Shown here piece after piece: positions 58,000 through 64,000 of a DNA stretch of 64,000 nt (positions within the stretch are counted from its first letter, which is position 1; every line of letters begins with the position of its first letter). The position numbers were made by a program, and so were the translations under genes. This DNA is from JBPOHE01 sp052035915 (GTDB lineage: Bacteria; Pseudomonadota; Gammaproteobacteria; Chromatiales; Chromatiaceae), in the NCBI GenBank assembly GCA_052035915.1, contig JBPOHE010000084.1, positions 1-64,000 on the forward strand. The letters are read 5' to 3'. The notes under the pieces are model-generated. The model was not told where the DNA came from. It searched no databases and was given only the letters and a program-made list of their open reading frames with translations.

Positions 58000-60594
58000 A
58001 TGAGCCAGCCAGACTGGTACCAGTCGCTTCTCGCCTCGCTCAACCTGTCGCGCCGTAGCTTTCTCAAGACTACCGCGGCGGGAGCGGCCGTTCTGACCAC
58101 CTCCGGGTTGGTCGAGCTGAAGACGGCCAAAGAGGCCAAGGCCTTCGCCTATGAGCCCTATCCCAAGGACGACGACCTCACCACGGTGCCGACCTCTTGC
58201 GCCCACAACTGCGGATCCCGGCACATGCTGGTGGCCCACAAGAAGGGCGATGTCATCGTTCGTCTCTCCACCGACGATGGGCGCTATCAGCTCGACGGGG
58301 CCTTCGGCAAGGATACCTTCGAGGAGCCCCAGTTACGGGCCTGTCTGCGCGGACGCTCCTATCGCCAGCGGCTCTATTCGCCGGAACGTCTCCTGTGGCC
58401 GATGATGCGGGTCGGCGAGCGCGGCGAGGGCCGCTTCAAGCGGGTGTCCTGGGATCAGGCGCTGGACCATATCGCCCGCAAGATGATCGAGCTGAGGTTT
58501 CACTACGGGCCCACGGCGATCCTGGATCAAAGCTACGCCGGTGCCTCCTACGGGGTGCTGCACAAATCCGATCAGATCGAGGGTCTGCTGGGGCGTTTTC
58601 TCGGCATGTTCGGTTGCCGCACCTCAAGCTGGTCGGTGCCTTCCTATCAGGGCACCACCACCAGTTCCCGCTGGACCTTCGGCACCATCGAAGACGGCAA
58701 CGAGGACGACACCTTCGCCCATTCCAAGCTGATCATCATGTGGGGCTGGAACCCCGCCTATACCTTCCACGGCGGCAACACCTTCTATTACATGCGGATG
58801 GCGAAGCAACGGGGCTGCAAGTTCGTGCTGGTGGATCCCCAGTACACGGATTCCGCCGCCGCCTACGATGCCTGGTGGATCCCGATCCGGCCTAATACCG
58901 ACGGCGCCATGTTGGCCGGAATGGCCCATTACATCTTCGTCAACGAACTCCAGGATCAGGCCTTCATCAACAAGTTCTGTCTGGGGATGGACGCCGGCAC
59001 CATGCCGGACTGGGCCGCCAACTCGGTAAACGGTCGGGAGAATTTCAAGGACTATATCCTCGGCAAATACGACGGGACGCCGAAGACACCGGAATGGGCG
59101 GAGCGGATCTGCGGGGTCAAGGCCGAAGACATCAAGAAGCTGGCCGACCTCTATGCCCGCACCAAGCCGGCGGCCCTCAAGGCCTCCTGGGCGCCGGGAC
59201 GCAACGCCTACGGCGAACAGTACAACCGCCTGGCGGCGGCCTTGCAGGCCATGACCGGCAATATCGGGGTGCTCGGCGGCTGTGCCGAAGGGGTGGGTAA
59301 GGCCTGGCACGCCGAGGGCGTAGCCTATCCCTACGACGAGTACGCCAATGTCTGGTACGCCTCGATCAAGTCCGATCGCTGGGCCCATGTGGTGCTCAAC
59401 TACCCCAATGTAAAGCGGGAAGAGGCGGGGCTCTGGCCGCGCAACGACCAGCTCGATGGGGTCATCCCCAACATCAAGGGCATCTTCTGGCAGGGTTCCG
59501 ACTGGTTGAACCAGCTCACCAACATCAATAAAGAGATTCAGGCCATCAAGAAACTGGAGCTGGTGGTCTGTATGGATTCCACTATCACCCCCTCCGGGCT
59601 CTGGGCCGATGTCTTGCTGCCGGTGGCGACCCATTTCGAGCGCCATGACGTGGCCTTGCCCTGGTACAAGGGCCATTACTACATCCATCGACCCAAGGTG
59701 ATCCAACCCCTGGGCGAATCCAAGACCGATTTCCAGATCTTCACCGAATTGGCCTATCGCATCGGCGATCTGGCGGGCGGGGAGTACCTTCAATTCGGAC
59801 CCAAGTTCAATCCCAAGGCCGATCGTACCTATTGGCTGAACCCGGATCCGGTGGACGAAGCCTATCTACAGAGCTGGTGGGAAGGTCGGGTCATGGGGCA
59901 TCAGGGTGTGACCCTGCCCTGGGCGGATTTCAAGCGGCTGGGGGTGTACAAATTCAAGCTCGATCGGCCCCATGTAGCCTTCCAGGACCAGATCGAACGC
60001 GGCGTACCTTTCCAGACCCCTTCGGGCAGGATCGAGATCCTTTGTTCCGAGCTGGCCCAGATCGCCGACTGGAGGCTCACCCGCTATGGCGAGCCCATCC
60101 CCTCCATCCCCAAGTGGATTGACCCCTGGGAATCCCTCAACAGCCCGAAAACCAAGGAGTTTCCCTTTCATCTGGTATCGCCCCATCCCCGTTGGCGCAC
60201 CCATTCGATCTTTCATAACTGTGCCTGGCTGCGGGAGACCTATGAACAGGAGGTCACCGTCAACGCCGCCGATGCCGCTCGCCTGGGCATCAAGACCGGC
60301 GAGGCGGTAGAACTCTGGAACGAACGGGGGCGGGTGGTGGTACCGGCCTATGTCACCGAGCGACTCATGCCCGGGGTGTTGGTGCTGCATGAAGGGGCCT
60401 GGATGGATCTGGACGAGAATGGCGTCGATCGGGCGGGCAATCCGGATTTTCTCACCCTGGACGCCCCCAGCCCGGCCGGCGCCTTCGCCTACAACACCGT
60501 GCTCTGCAACCTACGCAAGAGTTCGTTGGAACATCGACCGGGCTGGGATCGGCTGGCCATCTCTCGATCCCATGTCTTCCGCCGCGATCTCTGA
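58000..60594 (+). CDS. Tat-exported molybdopterin oxidoreductase of the DMSO reductase (DmsA-like) family
   Basis: 864 residues. The Tat signal SRRSFLKTTAAGAAVL (about 17-32) indicates folded export. The N-terminal Fe-S segment reads SCAHNCGSRH...RACLRGRS: Cys67, Cys71, His75, Cys115, i.e. His at the third ligand position, where DmsA has Cys. DmsA-like sequence continues (RLYSPERLLWPMMRVGERGEG, NTDGAMLAGMAHY, NAADAARLGIKTGE, GVLVLHEGAW). The Mo ligand is probably a Ser in the SVPSYQG region by alignment with DmsA. Together with the Fe-S subunit and TorD-like chaperone downstream it forms a periplasmic reductase or dehydrogenase; substrate unknown (S-oxide, sulfur, As or Se oxyanion possible). 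Confidence 0.9.
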   Translation: MSQPDWYQSLLASLNLSRRSFLKTTAAGAAVLTTSGLVELKTAKEAKAFAYEPYPKDDDLTTVPTSCAHNCGSRHMLVAHKKGDVIVRLSTDDGRYQLDGAFGKDTFEEPQLRACLRGRSYRQRLYSPERLLWPMMRVGERGEGRFKRVSWDQALDHIARKMIELRFHYGPTAILDQSYAGASYGVLHKSDQIEGLLGRFLGMFGCRTSSWSVPSYQGTTTSSRWTFGTIEDGNEDDTFAHSKLIIMWGWNPAYTFHGGNTFYYMRMAKQRGCKFVLVDPQYTDSAAAYDAWWIPIRPNTDGAMLAGMAHYIFVNELQDQAFINKFCLGMDAGTMPDWAANSVNGRENFKDYILGKYDGTPKTPEWAERICGVKAEDIKKLADLYARTKPAALKASWAPGRNAYGEQYNRLAAALQAMTGNIGVLGGCAEGVGKAWHAEGVAYPYDEYANVWYASIKSDRWAHVVLNYPNVKREEAGLWPRNDQLDGVIPNIKGIFWQGSDWLNQLTNINKEIQAIKKLELVVCMDSTITPSGLWADVLLPVATHFERHDVALPWYKGHYYIHRPKVIQPLGESKTDFQIFTELAYRIGDLAGGEYLQFGPKFNPKADRTYWLNPDPVDEAYLQSWWEGRVMGHQGVTLPWADFKRLGVYKFKLDRPHVAFQDQIERGVPFQTPSGRIEILCSELAQIADWRLTRYGEPIPSIPKWIDPWESLNSPKTKEFPFHLVSPHPRWRTHSIFHNCAWLRETYEQEVTVNAADAARLGIKTGEAVELWNERGRVVVPAYVTERLMPGVLVLHEGAWMDLDENGVDRAGNPDFLTLDAPSPAGAFAYNTVLCNLRKSSLEHRPGWDRLAISRSHVFRRDL

Positions 60595-60611
60595 TTTCAG
60601 GAGCAAGGGCC

Positions 60612-61277
60612 ATGGCTGACAACAAAGACAGCACCGCCATCAAAGAAGCGGTCAAGCGACGCAAGCAGCAGGTCTATACCCCGGTCAAGCCGGATACCCA
60701 GCTCGGCTTCATCCACAACAACGTGGATTGCATCGGCTGCCGGGCCTGCGAGATCGCCTGCAAGGACAAAAACGGTTTGGCCCCTGGACCCCGCTTCCGG
60801 CGGGTGCTCTACATCGAAGGCGGCAAGTACCCGGAGGTCTACGCCTACAAAGTCAATATGTCTTGCAACCATTGCGCTGAGCCTGCCTGTTTGCCGACCT
60901 GTCCGACAGGGGCGCTGTTCAAGCGCAAGCAAGACGGTATCGTCGATATCGATTCCACCCTCTGTATCGGCTGTCGCCGTTGCGAGGCGGCCTGTCCCTA
61001 CGGGGCGCCCCAGTTCGATCCGGTCGATAAGATCGTCAAGAAATGCAATTTCTGTGTCGATGAGATCGAGGCCGGGCGCAAACCCTATTGCGTCATGGCT
61101 TGTATGATGCGGGTGCTGGATCTGGGGCCGATCGACGCCTTGCGCGCCGGCAGCCATCCCACCAAGGCCATGGGTCCCAATGACAAACCGGCGCGGGCGG
61201 TGAAGCATTTCGCCAACCCGGAACTCACCAAGCCTTCCATCGTCTTTATCCCCCATTCCAAGGGTCGGGTGGATTGA
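60612..61277 (+). CDS. Four-cluster ferredoxin subunit (DmsB-like)
   Basis: 221 residues with 16 cysteines arranged for four [4Fe-4S] clusters: C40/43/46/50 (DCIGCRACEIAC), C85/88/93/97, C118/121/124/128 (LCIGCRRCEAACP) and C145/148/160/164. This is the electron-transfer subunit of DMSO-reductase-family enzymes, linking the Mo subunit to a membrane or cytochrome partner. It has no signal of its own, so it would be exported by hitch-hiking with the Tat subunit. It starts 17 bp after the Mo-subunit gene with AGGAG upstream. Confidence 0.93.
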   Translation: MADNKDSTAIKEAVKRRKQQVYTPVKPDTQLGFIHNNVDCIGCRACEIACKDKNGLAPGPRFRRVLYIEGGKYPEVYAYKVNMSCNHCAEPACLPTCPTGALFKRKQDGIVDIDSTLCIGCRRCEAACPYGAPQFDPVDKIVKKCNFCVDEIEAGRKPYCVMACMMRVLDLGPIDALRAGSHPTKAMGPNDKPARAVKHFANPELTKPSIVFIPHSKGRVD

Positions 61278-61279
61278 TC

Positions 61280-62032
61280 ATGATGGCCGAGTTGGAGGAG
61301 GCGACCCTGCTGGAGCGCTGGCGCTTGGCGGCTGCCGAGGATCTGCTTAGCCTCGCCCTCTGGCACGCTAGCGAGCTGAGCGCGGCCAGCCTCCGGGAAC
61401 TGGAGGCGTCCCCCTTTCCCGATATCCTGCAATTGACCATGGGTACCCGGGACGAGACCCGGGGACTGACCCTGTTGCGCGGCGCCAGGGCCTTTCTACA
61501 CCTGGATGGGGATCATTCCCAGCGCGATCGGCTGGCCGTGGATTACGCCGCTATCTACCTGAATTACAGCTACCGCGCCTCGCCCTGCGAATCGGTCTGG
61601 CTCGACGAGGACGGGCTCGGCATGCAGGAGGCCATGTTCCAGGTGCGCGCCGAGTACCGCCGTCATGGTCTGGCGGTGACCGACTGGAGGCGACGCCCGG
61701 ACGATCACCTGGTATGCCAGTTGGAGTTCATCGCCGCTTTGCTGCGTGAGGCGACGCGGCCGCAACAACTCGGCGAGGTGGCGGAGTTTCTTGATCGCCA
61801 TCTGCTGCGCTGGATCGGAACCTTCGCCGCCCGCGTCTGTGCCCACAGCGAGACCGCCTTCTATGCCGGATTGGCCCTGCTGACCTCGGGCTACCTGGAC
61901 GGCCTGCGCGAGCAGATCGCCCAGGTATTGGGCCAAGCGCGCCCCCTGCCCCAATCCCTCGACCTCGGCCCTGGATTGGCTCAGCCGCCGGAAACGATGC
62001 CCTATCTGCCCGGAGAGGCTCCGTCCTGGTGA
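61280..62032 (+). CDS. TorD/DmsD-family molybdoenzyme chaperone
   Basis: About 250 residues, all-helical. Diagnostic segments: YAAIYLNYSYRASPCESVWLDEDGLGMQEAMFQVRAEYRRHGL and RRRPDDHLVCQLEFIAALL, the TorD-type PDHLxxxLEF signature. It binds the Tat signal of the Mo subunit and holds it for cofactor insertion. ATG 61280 or 61283, 2-5 bp after the Fe-S subunit stop. It is the last gene of the operon. No DmsC or NrfD-type membrane subunit follows. Confidence 0.9.
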   Translation: MMAELEEATLLERWRLAAAEDLLSLALWHASELSAASLRELEASPFPDILQLTMGTRDETRGLTLLRGARAFLHLDGDHSQRDRLAVDYAAIYLNYSYRASPCESVWLDEDGLGMQEAMFQVRAEYRRHGLAVTDWRRRPDDHLVCQLEFIAALLREATRPQQLGEVAEFLDRHLLRWIGTFAARVCAHSETAFYAGLALLTSGYLDGLREQIAQVLGQARPLPQSLDLGPGLAQPPETMPYLPGEAPSW

Positions 62033-62163
62033 GGAGACGGGCGGATGCCGAGAGGATCGGCGCCGACCTCAGATAACCCCGGCGCCTCCTGGTCGAGGTG
62101 GATTGATCAGCGGGTTCAGGTGCTTGATCGAGGACTGGGGTTGGTCAACGGGAGGATGGATCG

Positions 62164-62208
62164 CCCCGGCCCCGCTTCCCCCGGAACCGATCCGGGAGAT
62201 GGCCGGGG
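62164..62208. terminator. Large GC-rich hairpin after the molybdoenzyme operon
   Basis: CCCCGGCC (62164-62171) pairs with GGCCGGGG (62201-62208), with a second internal stem around CCGGAACCGATCCGG. It lies between the convergent chaperone gene and the exported-protein gene, so it can end transcription in both directions. No T-run is present. Confidence 0.5.
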
Positions 62209-62230
62209 TCTGTCATGACCGACGCGCAGA

Positions 62231-63472
62231 TCAATTCCCCATGTTGGAGACGGACGAATAATAGCCGGTGACCGCCAGGTAAAGATGGGCGCCGCTTCCA
62301 TTGGTCTTGATGCGCAGCCTGGGCTGGCCGGTCTGCTCCCCGGGTTCCGCCGCGATAGGGACCACGCCGGAGCCGTTCCAGAAGGTCGAGGAGGTGGTAA
62401 AGGCCAACACCCCCTGGGGCTCGGCGACATTCGGCGCCCAGAGCTTCAGCGAGCCGGTACCGTCCGGTTCCACCACGACGAAGCTGACCTGCAGGGCATT
62501 GGCGGAGCTGGGAACGCCGCAATTCCCCACGCCGCCTTGACTCGCGGTATCGCCCGTGGTCCAGACGGTGCGGGTCTCGTTGGCGCTGAATTTACCCGTG
62601 CCGCCGTTGTTGGGGCGGGAATCGAAAAAGCGGCAGGGCGTCAGCGGGGTCAGCACCTGATTGCTGCCGGTGGCGGGGACCTTGTAATGGACTTCGGCGC
62701 CGCAGACGACGAGATTGTCACCCCCGGCGTTGGCCATCGTCACCCACAGACTCAGGAATTTTCGAAGCAGGGTAAGTCCGAAAGGTGGAGGACCCGAGGC
62801 CAGGCTCAAACCCATGACCTCATCCGGATCGATCTCCAAGGTAAACCCCCCCCATCCAGGTGCAGGGACCCCTACGGTGTTGGTGCTTCCTGACGCCAGG
62901 ATGGATATGGCATTCTCAAAATGCGGGACCAAAACGCCGGGAGCCGATTCGGTAAAATAAAAGGATTGGATGTCTTCCATGACCGCTAAATTTATCCCGA
63001 CAAATGAATAGGCATCGTTGTCATAGGCCCAGAGAACGACATTGAGCAGCAGGGCGTTATCTGGAAGTTCAACCGGAGCCCGTCCTTCAGAATTCAGGGA
63101 ACTCAGGTCTGTCGTCGGGCGAATACATCCTCCGGAATCATAGCGGAAGCCGTCGTGGAGTTCACCGCTGAGATTGTTCGGTATGAAGGCCGATGCGGGA
63201 ATGAATTTGGTCAGGACCGTCTGATCATAGACAAACTGGTTGATCGTTATGTCCTCACTTATGGCGGGAGTCTTATTGGGCCAGGCCGCCAGGCTTTTGG
63301 CGTACAGGTTATCGGCTGTGATGCCAAAATCCTGGGGCTGGATAAAACGCATAGGTTGCTCATGGGTTCTATCAACAAGGCTTGATGGATCACCATAAGC
63401 CACCAAGGAGAGGACAGAAGCAAGGCTGACAAAGAGCAGCCCGTGAATGACTCGTTTGAGGGGATCCTTCAT
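62231..63472 (-). CDS. Exported protein with C-terminal 'DTR'-type beta domain, function unknown
   Basis: 413 residues. A signal peptide (about 1-27) is followed by an N-terminal region of about 250 residues that I do not recognise. The last 140 residues, from TPCRFFDSRPNNGGTGKFSANETRTVW through GVPSSANALQVSFVVVEPDGTGSLKLWAP to HLYLAVTGYYSS, follow the pattern of a secreted beta-domain seen in myxobacterial and actinobacterial extracellular proteins (FDTR...GVP...aVvlNvtv...tGyf). The N-terminal half is lower in GC than the surroundings. It is divergent from another exported protein with an FNR-type box between them. Confidence 0.7.
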   Translation of the reverse strand: MKDPLKRVIHGLLFVSLASVLSLVAYGDPSSLVDRTHEQPMRFIQPQDFGITADNLYAKSLAAWPNKTPAISEDITINQFVYDQTVLTKFIPASAFIPNNLSGELHDGFRYDSGGCIRPTTDLSSLNSEGRAPVELPDNALLLNVVLWAYDNDAYSFVGINLAVMEDIQSFYFTESAPGVLVPHFENAISILASGSTNTVGVPAPGWGGFTLEIDPDEVMGLSLASGPPPFGLTLLRKFLSLWVTMANAGGDNLVVCGAEVHYKVPATGSNQVLTPLTPCRFFDSRPNNGGTGKFSANETRTVWTTGDTASQGGVGNCGVPSSANALQVSFVVVEPDGTGSLKLWAPNVAEPQGVLAFTTSSTFWNGSGVVPIAAEPGEQTGQPRLRIKTNGSGAHLYLAVTGYYSSVSNMGN

Positions 63473-63572
63473 GTGGCACTCCTAAAAAGGCGGGCTCGAT
63501 CAAAAGAACACATCAGTCTCGCTTTTTGCTGTGACTGCATGTTAAAGGCTAGATGAGCACAGGCTAATGTTG

Positions 63573-63586
63573 TTGATCTCGATCAA
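63573..63586. promoter_or_regulatory. FNR/Anr-type binding site
   Basis: TTGAT-CTCG-ATCAA is a perfect match to the FNR consensus half-sites (TTGAT-N4-ATCAA). It is centred about 107 bp upstream of the minus-strand exported-protein gene and about 176 bp upstream of the plus-strand gene. CRP-type sites differ (TGTGA-N6-TCACA), so an oxygen-responsive regulator is the better guess. No other copy was noticed in the window. Confidence 0.55.
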
Positions 63587-63669
63587 CTTCATCCCCTATA
63601 CCAATAAAATCCCTTTTCCGCGGCGGCTGACGAACATCGCCGCCATACCCTTGGGATCACAGGTTCGAT

Positions 63670-63698
63670 TTGACAGGCTTGGCCAGGACACCTTTAAT
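63670..63698 (+). promoter_or_regulatory. Sigma-70 promoter for the exported choice-of-anchor-like protein
   Basis: TTGACA (63670-63675), a 17-bp spacer and TTTAAT (63693-63698) form a near-consensus promoter 57 bp before the ATG at 63756. Confidence 0.65.
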
Positions 63699-63755
63699 TG
63701 CGTGATCTCAGATTGCCGATTTCTCCATCACAAGCCGGCCTGTCTCGGAGCATCA

Positions 63756-64000
63756 ATGAATAAGAACAACTCCATCGGCTCCCTCGTCTTGTTCGGGCTT
63801 TTCCTGTTACTCAGCCTACCGGCTCGGGCCGCGATAGTCGTTTTTTCCGAAAACTTCGGCGTCAGGGACGGGGGCGTCAACCAGACGGCCTGCGATCCCG
63901 ATTTCCCCCTTGGCTGGACACGCTACAACGTCGATGGCAGGACTCCGGACCCAATGGTGAACTGGGTGGATAACGCCTGGGTCGTGCGTGAGGACTTTCA
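63756..64000 (+). CDS. Exported protein, N-terminal part (choice-of-anchor-type start; cut by window end)
   Basis: 81 codons are visible and the frame remains open at the edge. A signal peptide (about 1-27, ending LPARA) is followed by VVFSENFGVRDGG...FPLGWTRYNVDGRTPD...VNWVDNAWVVRED. The pattern FSENF...GWTxxNVDG...WVVRE resembles the choice-of-anchor J type beta domain found at the N-terminus of many cell-surface proteins with sorted C-termini. GGAG lies 6 nt upstream of the ATG. The rest, including any anchor, lies outside the window. Confidence 0.75.
   Translation, partial: MNKNNSIGSLVLFGLFLLLSLPARAAIVVFSENFGVRDGGVNQTACDPDFPLGWTRYNVDGRTPDPMVNWVDNAWVVREDF

Overview
The window looks like about 64 kb of chromosome from a GC-rich gammaproteobacterium. 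The gene order ygfB-pepP-ubiH-ubiI, divergent from a ZapB-like gene, zapA, 6S RNA and fau, is a gammaproteobacterial signature. The IPTL-CTERM-type anchor, multihaem cytochrome, Dms-like molybdoenzyme and sigma-54 regulators fit a Chromatiales-like, redox-versatile bacterium. That narrower placement is inference. There is no rRNA, tRNA, transposase, prophage or CRISPR array.

Layout. 1-3.9 kb: the C-terminal part of a GH94 / cyclic-glucan-synthase-like enzyme, then an L,D-transpeptidase convergent with a small alanine-zipper lipoprotein that ends in Lys. 4.3-13.8 kb: a HsbR/HsbA-like partner switch (REC-PP2C-HATPase plus STAS) followed by a compact polysaccharide operon (phosphodiesterase-like protein, flippase, hexapeptide acyltransferase, three GT4 glycosyltransferases, PEGA lipoprotein). 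14-21 kb: an unknown membrane protein, an RNase II-family enzyme, ygfZ and two lytic transglycosylases. 21-26.7 kb: a TetR regulator with a palindromic operator and a complete branched-chain amino-acid-type ABC operon (livKHMGF). 26.7-29.6 kb: a polytopic membrane/TPR protein and a GT2. 29.8-35.6 kb: the ubiquinone / PepP / ZapA / 6S RNA / fau block. 36-43.7 kb: exported Hsp20-like protein, TauE, UbiA-family prenyltransferase, Ap4A phosphorylase, a seven-repeat SBBP propeller protein and a DHOD-like protein. 43.8-47.1 kb: an NtrC-family regulator with a histidine kinase whose periplasmic domain has a c-type haem motif. 47.3-55.6 kb: a complete kdpFABCDE operon preceded by an extra 29-aa membrane peptide. 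56.2-62 kb: a probable sigma-54 operon encoding a small exported protein, an exported protein made of 37 Gly-Met-X tripeptides, a pentahaem cytochrome c, a Tat-exported DMSO-reductase-family molybdoenzyme, its four-cluster Fe-S subunit and a TorD-like chaperone. 62.2-64 kb: two divergent exported proteins with an FNR-type box between them.

Two things stand out. (1) Six intergenic copies of a roughly 110-122 bp palindromic element. Each carries two 17-nt GTTCT-N7-AGAAC hairpins inside a larger CCGGGC...GCCCGG inverted repeat; all lie at gene 3' ends and no mobility gene is nearby. (2) The 56-62 kb redox operon, which combines a Met-rich GMX repeat protein, a pentahaem cytochrome and a Dms-like AB pair without a membrane anchor. 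It sits behind a GG-N10-GC promoter with a 17-bp palindrome about 90 bp upstream, and its molybdoenzyme has His where the third Fe-S cysteine is expected. The nearby haem-type kinase and NtrC-type activator are plausible controllers, but nothing in the sequence proves that link.
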